DNA of 47,439 nucleotides from Prevotellaceae bacterium UBA3627 (GCA_002373375.1 DFLE01000013.1:376-47814); one strand, 5' to 3'. Counted from the first letter of the stretch, positions 1 to 8,711 are shown. The notes: generated by a model not told the origin, from the letters alone. Made by a program: numbers and translations.

Positions 1-1090
1 GGAACACAGCCAGACCGGTGTTGTTAACGCCGAAGCCTTTGTCGCAGCGCTCCTTAGCGGCACGTGAAGCCACGTCACGAGGCACGAGGTTACCGAATGC
101 AGGGTAGCGGCGCTCCAGGTAGTAGTCGCGGTCCTCTTCAGGAATCTCCCATCCCTGCTTTGTGCCTGCCTGCAGAGCCTTGGCATCCTCAATGTTCTTT
201 GGTACCCAGATACGGCCGTCGTTACGCAGAGACTCAGACATCAGTGTGAGCTTAGACTGGTTGTTGCCGTGAACAGGGATACATGTAGGGTGAATCTGCA
301 CGTATGACGGGTTAGCCATCATGGCACCCTTACGGAAAGCCTGGATGGCAGCGGTGCAGTTACATCCCATGGCGTTGGTAGAGAGGAAGTAAGCGTTGCC
401 GTATCCGCCGGTAGCGATAACCACTGCATTTGCAGAGAAGCGCTCCAGCTTACCTGTAACAAGGTTCTTGGCGATGATACCGCGAGCCTTGCCGTCAACG
501 ATTACAACGTCTTCCATCTCATAGCGTGTGTAGAGCTTCACCTTACCAGCCTCTACCTGGCGTGAGAGAGAAGAGTAGGCGCCGAGCAGCAGCTGCTGAC
601 CTGTCTGACCCTTGGCATAGAATGTACGTGACACCTGTGCGCCACCGAAAGAACGGTTGGCGAGCATGCCGCCGTACTCACGAGCGAAAGGCACGCCCTG
701 TGCCACGCACTGGTCGATGATGTTGTTGCTGACCTCAGCAAGGCGATATACGTTAGCCTCGCGAGCGCGGTAGTCACCACCCTTTACGGTGTCGTAGAAG
801 AGGCGATATACAGAGTCGCCGTCGTTCTGATAGTTCTTTGCTGCATTGATACCACCCTGCGCAGCGATAGAGTGAGCGCGGCGTGGTGAGTCCTGAATGC
901 AGAAGTTAAGTACGTTGAAGCCCATCTCGCCGAGTGATGCAGCGGCGCTGGCACCAGCCAGACCCGTACCCACGACGATGACGTCGAGCTTCAGTTTGTT
1001 CTTTGGGTTAACCAGACGCTGGTGAGCCTTATAGTTGGTCCACTTCTCTGCTACTGGTCCCTCAGGTATGCGTGAATTTAATGTTTTCAT
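1..1090 (-). CDS. frdA: Fumarate reductase/succinate dehydrogenase flavoprotein subunit (3' end outside window)
   Basis: This is the catalytic FAD subunit that interconverts fumarate and succinate on the inner face of the membrane. In a fermentative Prevotella it would work mainly as fumarate reductase. About 363 N-terminal residues are present and the C-terminus lies beyond the left edge. Visible motifs are the Rossmann FAD site VVGTGLAGASAA near residue 30, RRAHSIAAQGG (the His that normally carries covalent FAD), the FYAKGQTGQQ segment, and IHPTCIPVHG near the substrate site. The ATG at 1090 is the natural start, since translation upstream enters a repeat-bearing spacer. It follows frdC by 160 bp on the same strand, giving the usual Bacteroidota order C-A-B, so frdB is expected beyond the edge. 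The frame runs off the window without a stop. Confidence 0.96.
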   Translation of the reverse strand, partial: MKTLNSRIPEGPVAEKWTNYKAHQRLVNPKNKLKLDVIVVGTGLAGASAAASLGEMGFNVLNFCIQDSPRRAHSIAAQGGINAAKNYQNDGDSVYRLFYDTVKGGDYRAREANVYRLAEVSNNIIDQCVAQGVPFAREYGGMLANRSFGGAQVSRTFYAKGQTGQQLLLGAYSSLSRQVEAGKVKLYTRYEMEDVVIVDGKARGIIAKNLVTGKLERFSANAVVIATGGYGNAYFLSTNAMGCNCTAAIQAFRKGAMMANPSYVQIHPTCIPVHGNNQSKLTLMSESLRNDGRIWVPKNIEDAKALQAGTKQGWEIPEEDRDYYLERRYPAFGNLVPRDVASRAAKERCDKGFGVNNTGLAVF

Positions 1091-1099
1091 AATTAACCG

Positions 1100-1250
1100 A
1101 CCCCCCTCCTTGTGCCTCCCCCGAGAGGGGAGGAGAATATATGGTCAGAAGGTTTTTGTGGGGTAATTTCTAAGTTTTTGAAAATCTTTTTGTCTTATAA
1201 AATACGTGACTTCCCCCTCCACTCGGGGAGGGGTCAGGGGTAGGGATTGC
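1100..1250. repeat. CCCTCCC/GAGGGAG hairpin repeats between frdC and frdA
   Basis: The 160-bp spacer holds two members of a repeat family found all over this window. One is a C-rich arm followed by CCCCCGAGAGGGGAGG near 1117-1133. The other is CCCCCTCCACTCGGGGAGGGG near 1210-1232. Each can fold into a GC hairpin. They sit between two genes of one operon, so they could modulate processing or the relative output of FrdC and FrdA. That role is inference. Confidence 0.6.
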
Positions 1251-1916
1251 TTACAGGCTCTGTATGTAGAACCATACCACTACGCTGGCGAAACCTGCGC
1301 AGAGCACTGTTACGTAAGCAATGCCGATAACCTTCCAGCGTGTGAACCACACCTTGCCGCTCAGACCCATTGTCTGCAACATGCTCCAGAAGCCGTGTGC
1401 CAGGTGGAACCACAGAGCGCAGAGCCACAGGAGGTAGAATACTACGTGTCCGGTGTTAGAGAACACATACTGAATCCAGTAGGCACCGTCGGTGCTGTGA
1501 GCAAGGTCGCCGCTGCCTACGAGGTCAACGAGCATCATCTTTGCCCAGAAGTCATACAGGTGCATAGCCAGACCGAGCAATACGATGAGACCGAGCACGA
1601 GCATGTTCTGGCTCGCCCACTCCACCTTTGAAGGCTTCTCTGTCACAGCATAACGCTCAGAACCACGCGCAGCCCTGTTCTTCATTGTCAGAATGAAGGC
1701 GTAGATAATGTGAATGACAGCCAATGCTGCAAGACCCATAGTTGCCACTACTGCATACCAGTTGGCACCGAGCATCTCACAGATCATGTTGTAGCCCTCA
1801 GCAGAGAACAATGCCACAACATTCATCGACATGTGGAATGTTAAGAACAGGATAAGTGCCATGCCCGTTACAGACATTACCACCTTCCTTCCAATCGAAG
1901 AATTAAATAACCACAT
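1251..1916 (-). CDS. frdC: Fumarate reductase/succinate dehydrogenase cytochrome b subunit
   Basis: This 221-residue membrane anchor passes electrons between quinone and the FrdAB catalytic part. The sequence shows five hydrophobic segments (about residues 14-36, 53-77, 104-122, 150-172 and 193-217), as in the Bacteroidota/Wolinella type b-558 subunit. His28, His69, His119, His157 and His171/174 lie in or near these segments and are the candidate ligands of two b hemes. It is the first gene of the operon, with frdA 160 bp downstream. A Bacteroidota-type promoter lies about 70 bp upstream. Length and motifs are normal for the family. Confidence 0.94.
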   Translation of the reverse strand: MWLFNSSIGRKVVMSVTGMALILFLTFHMSMNVVALFSAEGYNMICEMLGANWYAVVATMGLAALAVIHIIYAFILTMKNRAARGSERYAVTEKPSKVEWASQNMLVLGLIVLLGLAMHLYDFWAKMMLVDLVGSGDLAHSTDGAYWIQYVFSNTGHVVFYLLWLCALWFHLAHGFWSMLQTMGLSGKVWFTRWKVIGIAYVTVLCAGFASVVVWFYIQSL

Positions 1917-1986
1917 AAGATTTTGATTTTGTTGTTAAGATAAATTATTTTGTTTTTTGAATGTTCACAACATGCCCATTATTACA

Positions 1987-2017
1987 CAAAATTATATATT
2001 TTTTATGAATTAGCAAA
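1987..2017 (-). promoter_or_regulatory. Promoter of frdCAB
   Basis: Read on the minus strand, TTTG (2017-2014) is followed after 19 bp by TAATTTTG (1994-1987), matching the Bacteroidota housekeeping pattern TTTG-N19/20-TAnnTTTG. The predicted leader before frdC is about 65 nt. It is back to back with the mnmG promoter. Confidence 0.7.
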
Positions 2018-2037
2018 AATATTTTATTTTTTTTCCT

Positions 2038-2045
2038 TACTTTTG
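2038..2045 (+). promoter_or_regulatory. Minus-7 element of mnmG
   Basis: TACTTTTG fits TAnnTTTG and lies about 60 bp before the mnmG start. No clear TTTG partner is visible at the right distance, so only the -7 box is called. Confidence 0.5.
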
Positions 2046-2103
2046 CAAGTAAATTGTAACTCGTATAATCTTTTTAGCATATATACTTTACAAAACTGAA
2101 TTA

Positions 2104-4173
2104 ATGAAATTATATTACGACGTTATCGTAGTAGGCGGCGGCCACGCCGGTTGTGAGGCGGCTCACGCAGCGGCGAGGATGGGTGCGAAGACCTGTCTCG
2201 TCACGATGGACATGAACAAGATTGCACAGATGTCTTGTAACCCTGCCGTGGGCGGCATTGCCAAGGGACAGATAGTGCGCGAGGTGGATGCCCTGGGCGG
2301 CGGCATGGGTATGGTCACCGACCTCTGTGCCATCCAACTGCGTATGCTCAACAAGTCGAAGGGCCCTGCCATGTGGAGCCCGCGAGCTCAGTGTGACCGA
2401 GGAAAGTTCATCTGGCAATGGCGCACCATGCTCGATAACACGCCTAACCTCGACATCTGGCAAGACCAGGTGGAGGAACTGATAACAACCCCTACCCCTC
2501 GGGTGGGGGTCACCGGCGTCCGCACCATCTGGGGTTGTGAACTGTATGCCCCTGCTGTGGTGATTACCGCCGGCACGTTCCTCAACGGACTGATGCACAT
2601 AGGCCGTAAGATGGTGCCGGGGGGCAGGTGTGCCGAACCGGCGGCGCTGCATCTTACGGAGAGCATCAACGCCCTGGGCATCACGTCGCAGAGGATGAAG
2701 ACAGGCACGCCGGTGCGCATAGACAAGCGCTCGGTACACTTCGAGGATGCCACGGAGCAGCCGGGAGAGGACGTAACATCTCTCTTCAGCTATATGGCAG
2801 GAACCACCACAGCGGCGACTTCTAACCCTACGGCTTCACTAGTAAGCAGCGATGTCGCTGCAAAAGCGAAGGAAGATGCAACCACAGCGGCGGCTTCTAA
2901 CCCTACGGCTTCACTAGTAAGCAGCGACAGTGTCGCTGCAAAGGCAAAGGCAACCCCTTCCCTCGCCCACTTGCCGTGCTGGACTTTTGACACCACACCT
3001 GAGTGTCATGAGATACTCAAAAGCGGACTCAAGGACTCTCCGCTTTACAACGGACAGATAAAGTCTATCGGTCCGCGTTACTGCCCGAGCATAGAGACTA
3101 AACTCATGACCTTCGCCGACAAGGACCACCACCCGCTCTTCCTGGAGCCCGAAGGCACCGACACCAACGAGATGTATCTCAACGGTTTCTCGTCATCCCT
3201 GCCTATGGACATACAGCTGAATGCGCTGCGCACCATACCTGCCCTGCGCGACGTGAAGATTTACCGTCCGGGATATGCCATAGAATATGACTTCTTCGAC
3301 CCTACGCAGCTTAACCACTCGCTGATGTCGAAGAAATGTGACGGTCTCTTCTTCGCCGGACAGGTGAACGGCACCACGGGTTACGAGGAGGCGGCAGGAC
3401 AAGGACTCATAGCCGGAATGAATGCGGCTCTCTATGCCGGTCATCTCGGTGCAAGCGGCAACATCAGCAATGAGTCGGGCAGTTTCAAGCCTTTCACCCT
3501 GGCACGCGACGAGGCTTACATCGGCGTACTCATCGACGACCTGGTGACAAAGGGCGTAGACGAGCCTTACCGTATGTTCACCTCAAGGGCAGAGTATCGC
3601 ATACTGCTCAGGCAGGACAATGCCGACCAGCGTCTGACGGAGAAGTCTTTCCATGCCGGCCTTGCGTCATCTGAGCGTTACCAATGGTGGAAGAGCAAGG
3701 AGGAGCGCATCAGGGACATCATGACTCTATGCGACGAGACCAACGTAAAGCCACGACAGGTCAACGCTTTCCTCGAGGGCATCGGCTCCACACCCATGAC
3801 AGGCGGCTGCAAGCTCTCTGAACTGATAGCACGTCCGGGGGTTAACATTCTGGAACTGGCACCGTCGCTGCCTCGCCTTAACGCTATCATCAGCAAACTG
3901 ACTGACCGCCGCGAGGAGATTGCCGTAGCCGCCGAGACAGAGTTGAAATACCGCGGTTACATCGAGCGCGAAAGACAGGAAGCGGAGAAGATGCACCGTC
4001 TGGAGAATATCAGCATACGCGGACACTTTGACTACCAGAACATCGACGCCATATCCTTTGAGGGACGACAGAAGCTGTCGCGCATAGACCCCGAGACCAT
4101 AGCACAGGCTTCACGCATACCGGGCGTCAGTCCGTCAGACATCAACGTGCTGCTCGTCCTTATGGGAAGGTAG
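2104..4173 (+). CDS. mnmG: tRNA uridine-5-carboxymethylaminomethyl modification enzyme MnmG (GidA), with an in-frame repeat insertion
   Basis: MnmG works with MnmE to place carboxymethylaminomethyl groups on U34 of certain tRNAs, using FAD and methylenetetrahydrofolate. The FAD site VVGGGHAGCEAA is at residues 9-20, and the PRYCPSIE and GLFFAGQVNGTTGYEEAAGQG signatures are present. The protein has 689 residues, against about 620-630 in the family. Most of the excess is one insert, residues about 235-285, made of two near-identical 25-26-residue copies (TTAA.SNPTASLVSSD...). The sequence resumes as LPCWTFDTTPECHEIL, so the fold on both sides is intact. A smaller oddity is TTPTPRVGV near residue 131, coded by a short C-rich/G-rich hairpin. 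The gene is monocistronic, with its own promoter and a strong terminator hairpin at 4280. Confidence 0.97.
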   Translation: MKLYYDVIVVGGGHAGCEAAHAAARMGAKTCLVTMDMNKIAQMSCNPAVGGIAKGQIVREVDALGGGMGMVTDLCAIQLRMLNKSKGPAMWSPRAQCDRGKFIWQWRTMLDNTPNLDIWQDQVEELITTPTPRVGVTGVRTIWGCELYAPAVVITAGTFLNGLMHIGRKMVPGGRCAEPAALHLTESINALGITSQRMKTGTPVRIDKRSVHFEDATEQPGEDVTSLFSYMAGTTTAATSNPTASLVSSDVAAKAKEDATTAAASNPTASLVSSDSVAAKAKATPSLAHLPCWTFDTTPECHEILKSGLKDSPLYNGQIKSIGPRYCPSIETKLMTFADKDHHPLFLEPEGTDTNEMYLNGFSSSLPMDIQLNALRTIPALRDVKIYRPGYAIEYDFFDPTQLNHSLMSKKCDGLFFAGQVNGTTGYEEAAGQGLIAGMNAALYAGHLGASGNISNESGSFKPFTLARDEAYIGVLIDDLVTKGVDEPYRMFTSRAEYRILLRQDNADQRLTEKSFHAGLASSERYQWWKSKEERIRDIMTLCDETNVKPRQVNAFLEGIGSTPMTGGCKLSELIARPGVNILELAPSLPRLNAIISKLTDRREEIAVAAETELKYRGYIERERQEAEKMHRLENISIRGHFDYQNIDAISFEGRQKLSRIDPETIAQASRIPGVSPSDINVLLVLMGR
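2806..2957 (+). repeat. Tandem 75/78-bp insert with two REP palindromes inside mnmG
   Basis: Copy 1 is 2806-2880 and copy 2 starts at 2881. Both contain a GTAA foot followed by a palindrome: GCAGCGATGTCGCTGC at 2846-2861, and GCAGCGACAGTGTCGCTGC at 2921-2939. The copies differ by one codon inside the palindrome. The core GACANTGTC and the foot match the REP family beside the RAYT gene at 41.7 kb. Lengths divisible by three keep mnmG open. Confidence 0.85.
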
Positions 4174-4199
4174 TTTTTCAGCACCGAAAATCAGTGGCT

Positions 4200-4318
4200 T
4201 TCACAGGGCTTCATGAAAGCTATCGTTTTACACCGTGAAAGCTATCGTTTTACACCGTGAAAGCTATGCTTTCTCAACGTAAAAGCTATCACTTCAGAAC
4301 GCGAAGTGATAGCTTTTA
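4200..4318 (+). terminator. 22-bp AAAGCTATC repeats ending in the mnmG terminator hairpin
   Basis: Four direct copies with a period of 22 bp (each starting tgaaagctatc or similar) run from about 4213. The last one pairs with an inverted copy: TAAAAGCTATCACTTC (4280-4295), a 7-nt loop, then GAAGTGATAGCTTTTA (4303-4318). The 16-bp stem with a T-rich end can act as a terminator for mnmG. Related arrays occur at 15.6 and 46.7 kb. Confidence 0.75.
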
Positions 4319-4732
4319 TAATTTACTGACTATGTTATAGTTAGAAGGAGCATCTACCGCATGAATACCGGCGACATTGTTTTTTGCATAACAGGATAGT
4401 CGGTGCGAAACTGTATTAGCTGTAAATAAATACGATAAAAACCTTTGGCATATCTGCAAAAAACAGATATATTTGTGCTTTTAACTAAATTTAACAAGCA
4501 AAAGGAGTAAGAGTAGAGGTTTTATATTAACTTTGTAGCGTTTACAAGAAAAAAAGACCCTCTCAACTGAAATTTGCGAAAGTTGAGTAGCATACTTGAA
4601 AATACTATTTTGCTTTTAATGGCAGGTATGTATAGGTAATTAGTTATTGGATGATAAATTGTATCTGCTAACCTCTGTTTTACTTAATTCACGCATTTTA
4701 TAAATCCATAAAACACTTAATACAAAACAATT
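4319..4732 (+). promoter_or_regulatory. Intergenic region with a -7 element for the secreted-protein cluster
   Basis: The 414-bp gap is AT-rich and holds no convincing gene. TAACTTTG at 4528-4535 is a Bacteroidota -7 box, without an obvious TTTG partner, about 200 bp before the first gene. A segment around 4570-4605 (gaaagttgag...acttgaaaatact) is partly repeated at 6598-6632 upstream of another member of the cluster, which may be a shared control element. Confidence 0.4.
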
Positions 4733-5224
4733 ATGAAGAAAGTATTTATGTTCGTGGTTCTTGCTGCCATGACTTTGATTGCAAGTGCCCAGAATGACGG
4801 TCTTAAGACCTTTGACGGCAAAATGTTCAGTTGTCTGTATCCTGCCGAATACGCTGCAGAGGAGCAATGGACGGACGATGTATTCAATGCATACGTTGAG
4901 GGCACTCCATGCCATTTCAACGCAGGAGTCAGCGCTGATGTGGAGTTTTCAGACGCAGACATCAAGAACTGGGGCGAAGGCACGGCAAGGGACCAGAAAG
5001 AGTATATGAAAGGCTGGAAGGTTGAGCCATGTGTTGTTAAAGGCAAGGCCGTCTATGTCATCTCTGAAGGTAAAGAGGACAACGTGCCATCTGTTCAGGT
5101 GCAGTATCTGGTTAACACACCAAGCAAGCACATCTTCAGCGGACGCTTTTTATTCCTTAAGAAAGACGAGACAAAGTATAGGCCTCTCATAGAAAAGATA
5201 CTCGCTTCGTTCAAGGCTAAGTAA
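4733..5224 (+). CDS. Secreted protein of unknown function, paralogue A
   Basis: I do not recognise a named family. The 163-residue product starts with a clear signal peptide (MKKVFMFVVLAAMTLIASAQ, cleavage after residue 20 or so), so it is exported to the periplasm or surface. The mature part begins TFDGKMFSCLYPAEY and ends in a Lys-rich tail after YRPLIEKILASF. The same layout (FDGK.F....P.EY near the front, Y.P...I..S.K at the end) recurs in the proteins at 5228 and 6749, so the three are diverged paralogues. The next gene begins 3 bp after the stop, so they are co-transcribed. The function cannot be inferred beyond a small envelope-associated domain. Confidence 0.85.
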   Translation: MKKVFMFVVLAAMTLIASAQNDGLKTFDGKMFSCLYPAEYAAEEQWTDDVFNAYVEGTPCHFNAGVSADVEFSDADIKNWGEGTARDQKEYMKGWKVEPCVVKGKAVYVISEGKEDNVPSVQVQYLVNTPSKHIFSGRFLFLKKDETKYRPLIEKILASFKAK

Positions 5225-5227
5225 ATT

Positions 5228-5734
5228 ATGAAAAAAGTAGTGATGGCACTTGTTGCCATGTTTGCGCTCAGCACAGCGGCTGATGCACAGATTACGGTAG
5301 ATTTGTCTTCCTATGAGGGTAAGTACTTCACATGTCAGTACCCTGCTGATTTCGAGGCTGACGATGATCCAGTCCTTGCAAACATGTTTGAAGCAGAGAT
5401 GGACGAAACACACCATATGCAGATTTGCCTTAACGATGTCACTATAGCAAGTGCACAGGAGTTCAAGGAATGGACAAAAAATCAGCAGAAGAGTGCTACC
5501 GTATTTTCGGGTGAGCATACAGAGCCAGTGATAAAGGGTATGTCAATGACCATGCGCATGGTTAAGGAAGAGAAGATATACGAAGAGAAGGAGATGATGT
5601 GTATATATGAATTCGCCAAAGTATCGCCAAAGTCAAAGAAACTCTTCGCCGGCGAGATATATTTCCCCTTGAGCGATGAAAGCACATACAAGCCGCTGAT
5701 TGACAGAATAGTAGATTCTCTGAAAGAAAAGTAA
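5228..5734 (+). CDS. Secreted protein of unknown function, paralogue B
   Basis: This 168-residue protein has a signal peptide (MKKVVMALVAMFALSTAADAQ) and a mature region with the same plan as its neighbours: YEGKYFTCQYPADF near the N-terminus and STYKPLIDRIVDSLKEK at the end. Its signal sequence is almost the same as that of the gene at 6749, which suggests a recent duplication followed by divergence. It starts 3 bp after the upstream paralogue and is almost certainly in the same transcript. No catalytic motif is visible. Confidence 0.85.
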   Translation: MKKVVMALVAMFALSTAADAQITVDLSSYEGKYFTCQYPADFEADDDPVLANMFEAEMDETHHMQICLNDVTIASAQEFKEWTKNQQKSATVFSGEHTEPVIKGMSMTMRMVKEEKIYEEKEMMCIYEFAKVSPKSKKLFAGEIYFPLSDESTYKPLIDRIVDSLKEK

Positions 5735-5821
5735 ACACTCAACTAAATCACAAGGACAGTTTCAATGACCAACTAAAGGCTCATGCAAACTGTCCTCATG
5801 TCTTATAAAAAAAACTATCGT

Positions 5822-6442
5822 ATGAAAAAGAAATTGTTAGCCATCCTAATGGCATGCTTCACGCTGACAATGGCGGCGCAGCCACAGATTAAGGTGAATT
5901 ATCAGGGTGCGAAGCCCACTATCATGGACTTTGCATGGGCACTGGTCAACTACACCCCACCGGAGGGAGATGAGGTGGAAAACGCAGCCATAGCCCAACT
6001 GCAAAACGCACTTCATAGATACCACCAGGGCAAGGCACAGCCTGCCGACGAGAGGCTCGTAGTAGATGTAAAGAACGGTTATATATGCCATGAGATAATG
6101 GAGGACGGCTATGTGATGAAATCCGAGATGTGCTACTGGAACATTGAGGACGGCAAGCACAAGCTCGTTGCCTACAACGTGCAAACTACCAATGACGGCA
6201 TCAGCGAGCCAGGAGAGTATGACGGCCTCAACCTCTATGAATATACCAACGCCACAAAGAAGATGACGCCATACTTCGGCGACCTGTACCTTAACCTCTT
6301 TGACGCAGGCGAGGGTGACCGCAACACCTTTGAACTGCCTCGCACGGGCAAGGACATCATCATCACCACATGGTATGAGGTAGGTCAGCGCAAGAGAACG
6401 GCAAAGTGGAACGGACTCTATTTCTCTGTTCCACAGCCATAA
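5822..6442 (+). CDS. Secreted protein of unknown function
   Basis: The start is placed at 5822 because the signal peptide MKKKLLAILMACFTLTMAAQ begins there. The in-frame upstream ATG at 5783 would add 13 residues before it. The 206-residue product does not share the FDGK pattern of its neighbours. It contains an acidic, aromatic-rich mature part (TPPEGDEVENA near residue 35, DGYVMKSEMCYW near the middle, and ends NGLYFSVPQP). I do not recognise a family. It sits between paralogues B and C and is probably exported. Confidence 0.82.
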   Translation: MKKKLLAILMACFTLTMAAQPQIKVNYQGAKPTIMDFAWALVNYTPPEGDEVENAAIAQLQNALHRYHQGKAQPADERLVVDVKNGYICHEIMEDGYVMKSEMCYWNIEDGKHKLVAYNVQTTNDGISEPGEYDGLNLYEYTNATKKMTPYFGDLYLNLFDAGEGDRNTFELPRTGKDIIITTWYEVGQRKRTAKWNGLYFSVPQP

Positions 6443-6748
6443 CAACACTGACTCAACTTTCGCAAGCTTCAGTTTCGTTGAGGTTTAAGGTTTTGAGGTC
6501 GCTTCGCTTCAAGGTTTTAAGGTGATATTAGGCAACTATTCACCACAATTAAACATATTTCACCTCATGACCTTACGACCTAATAACCTGATAACCCAAC
6601 AAGTTGAGCGCATGCGAAACTTGAAAATACTGATTCTATAAAGTTGGGAGTAAGAAGGTGTCCTGTCTCCTTCCTACTCCCTCTATCTACAGAGCAAGCA
6701 GAGCTTGCGAAACATGAATTACAATAATTACCATAACAATTAAAATTT
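6443..6748 (+). other. Intergenic region with short degenerate repeats
   Basis: This 306-bp gap contains AAGGTTTT/GAGGT-type 8-9-bp repeats (6482-6527) with complementary CCTTA/ACCTAATAACC stretches further on (6563-6597). A copy of the gttgag...acttgaaaatact segment seen at 4575 lies at 6602-6632. No gene and no clear promoter pair is visible. Confidence 0.45.
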
Positions 6749-7357
6749 ATGAAACATTCATTAAAAACAACTGTGATGGCACTTGCTGCCATGTTTGCGT
6801 TTAACACTGTTGCTGACGCACAAATAAGTGTAAACGGCGTATCTTTCAAGTTTGGCAAGAAAAAGAATACTGAAAACACCGAGGTGAAGGCTGAAAAAGC
6901 ATCCAGCCAGGAAGCTGCTCCCGCCTCTGCTCCTAAGAGTACAGCAGAGATGGTGACATTTGACGGCAAGGACTTCACTGTTCAGCATCCGAAGGAGTAT
7001 GCTGACGTTATTGACGACTGGACTCCTGGTGTAGTCAACGAGTGGAAGAAGGACGACAAGCACACACTCACAGTGTGGCCCGACGAGTATTCTGAGATAA
7101 AAGAAGAGAATCTCAGCTGGTGGGCAAACGAGAAAAAGGACGAATTCGCCGGAAAGGACGAAGGCTGGAAGGTAGATGAGCCCGTTATCAAAAAGGGCTT
7201 CTTCACCATACGCATGGTGGCTGGTGACGTTGTACAGTACTATTACTTCAAAATAGATAAGATGAACATTGACGGCAAAATGACATTCCTTGTCAGCGAA
7301 GAGGCTAAATATAAGCCTGTCTTCGATGCTGTCGTGGCCTCTATCAAGAAGAAGTAA
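6749..7357 (+). CDS. Secreted protein of unknown function, paralogue C
   Basis: The 202-residue protein has a signal peptide (MKHSLKTTVMALAAMFAFNTVADAQ), then a Lys/Glu/Ala-rich linker (residues about 38-65) that the other two paralogues lack. The shared domain follows, beginning VTFDGKDFTVQHPKEY and ending AKYKPVFDAVVASIKKK. It is preceded by a 306-bp gap, so it may have its own promoter. The shared domain is about 130 residues and carries no obvious active-site signature. Confidence 0.85.
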   Translation: MKHSLKTTVMALAAMFAFNTVADAQISVNGVSFKFGKKKNTENTEVKAEKASSQEAAPASAPKSTAEMVTFDGKDFTVQHPKEYADVIDDWTPGVVNEWKKDDKHTLTVWPDEYSEIKEENLSWWANEKKDEFAGKDEGWKVDEPVIKKGFFTIRMVAGDVVQYYYFKIDKMNIDGKMTFLVSEEAKYKPVFDAVVASIKKK

Positions 7358-7376
7358 AATACCATCTTAGACTATC

Positions 7377-7883
7377 ATGAATATGAGGAATTTGGTTTTG
7401 GCAGTCCTCCTTGCTGTCGTTTCTATGGGCGTTCACGCAAAGCAAAAGTGGGCTTATCAGGCAACTTATTCTGAGGGAAGAGCCTGTGTGAAGGATAAAA
7501 GCGGCAAGTGGGGCTACATTGATGAGAACGGCAAGGTTATCAGTCCCTGCCAGTGGCGTAGCAACCGCTATTACCAGGAGGGTATGGGCTGCGTCGTTGA
7601 TGCTGACGAGAAGTACGGCTATCTTGACCTCGACGGCAACCTGGTCATACCATGCCAGTTTGTATATGGCGGCTGGTTCTCAGAGGGACTCGCTGCCGTG
7701 GCTGTCGTTGAAGACTATACAATGAAGTACGGCTACATCGACAAGACGGGCAAGATTGTCATACCATGCCAGTGGGAAAACGCCTATTCCTTCGAGAACG
7801 GCAAGGCTAAGGTGCAGGTAAAGCTGGAAGACGGCACCCGGGTATGGAAGGTAATCGACAAGACAGGGAATTACGTGGAATAA
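7377..7883 (+). CDS. Secreted WG-repeat protein
   Basis: The product is 168 residues with a signal peptide (MNMRNLVLAVLLAVVSMGVHA; a second ATG at 7383 is equally possible). The mature part is a run of WG-type repeats of about 35-45 residues: KWGYIDENGKVISPCQW, KYGYLDLDGNLVIPCQF, KYGYIDKTGKIVIPCQW and a final VWKVIDKTGNYVE. WG repeats form beta-rich units with a presumed binding role and no known enzymatic activity. It starts 20 bp after paralogue C, so the two are likely co-transcribed. Confidence 0.88.
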   Translation: MNMRNLVLAVLLAVVSMGVHAKQKWAYQATYSEGRACVKDKSGKWGYIDENGKVISPCQWRSNRYYQEGMGCVVDADEKYGYLDLDGNLVIPCQFVYGGWFSEGLAAVAVVEDYTMKYGYIDKTGKIVIPCQWENAYSFENGKAKVQVKLEDGTRVWKVIDKTGNYVE

Positions 7884-7928
7884 CCCATTTCTCCGATTAT
7901 TACAGGGAGAAATAAAAAGAAAGAAGAT

Positions 7929-8711
7929 ATGAGACACCGCAGTATTATACTTATACTCTGCCTGCTGATGGCCATAACAGCCAGCGCCGGCGAGGTTTCC
8001 TACTATTTCTGGAAGGGCAAGCTTGACAACACCGAGGTGAAGATGGCATGCGCAGTAAAAGATGACGTGATGACTGGAGAGATATTCCAGTACATCGACG
8101 GCAGTACCATAGTATGTAACGTGGCAGGAACAAGAAACGGTAACCTGTTTGACATCAAGGCATACAGGGAAATAGGCGAAGGGGGCATCACACACATCTA
8201 TTTCCTAAGGGCGGAGATAAAGAACGGCGACCTCGTAGGCATAACGCAGAACGACGGTAAGAAGTTCAAGCTGAAGAAATACTCTGACCCCTACGCATAC
8301 CCCATCAACCGCCAGAATGATATCTACAGCAGCCCTTACATAGAGGGCAAGACCTTCTGTCTCACAGGATGGGAACACGGAGGCATGTACCTCTACCAGA
8401 ACCACATGGGAGTGAGAGGCGAACTGGAGCTATGGTACAAGCCCGACACAGAGTCTTTCACGCTGTCTATACGTCGTGACTCCGAGGCCTATGGCGGCGG
8501 CAACGACGCGCTTGTCGGTGTCAGTGGCATTCATCCCGACGAGAATACCGGCGATTTCAACGCCGCCTGCTGCGAGGGTTCCTACCATTTCAGCGTAACA
8601 TTCCATGACCATTTCCTCATCATCCGCCAGCTGAGCGCACAGCCTGCAAAATGCTTCGGCAGTGGCGCCGGCATCGTAGGCATCTACATCCTTATGCCGG
8701 CAAAGGGATAA
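7929..8711 (+). CDS. Secreted protein of unknown function
   Basis: This 260-residue protein has a signal peptide (MRHRSIILILCLLMAITASAG). The mature region is rich in aromatic and Gly residues (SYYFWKGKLDNTEVKMACAV, a Tyr/Gly/Asn-rich middle, and GAGIVGIYILMP near the end), which suggests a beta-sheet fold. I do not recognise the family. It lies 45 bp after the WG-repeat gene and closes the secreted-protein cluster before the inverted repeat at 8733. Confidence 0.8.
   Translation: MRHRSIILILCLLMAITASAGEVSYYFWKGKLDNTEVKMACAVKDDVMTGEIFQYIDGSTIVCNVAGTRNGNLFDIKAYREIGEGGITHIYFLRAEIKNGDLVGITQNDGKKFKLKKYSDPYAYPINRQNDIYSSPYIEGKTFCLTGWEHGGMYLYQNHMGVRGELELWYKPDTESFTLSIRRDSEAYGGGNDALVGVSGIHPDENTGDFNAACCEGSYHFSVTFHDHFLIIRQLSAQPAKCFGSGAGIVGIYILMPAKG

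Noticed and set aside
1206..1631. 141-residue plus-strand frame opposite frdC
   Set aside because: It lies antisense to a well-supported membrane subunit gene and begins inside a CCCTCCC repeat. No family resemblance.
1917..2103. Replication origin between frdC and mnmG (gidA), where strand polarity switches
   Set aside because: The region is AT-rich and divergent, but I find no DnaA box with fewer than two mismatches. The two promoters explain the composition.
4174..4732. tRNA or other structured RNA gene after mnmG
   Set aside because: The visible structure is the repeat hairpin. No cloverleaf with a T-loop GTTCRA was found here or in the other gaps.
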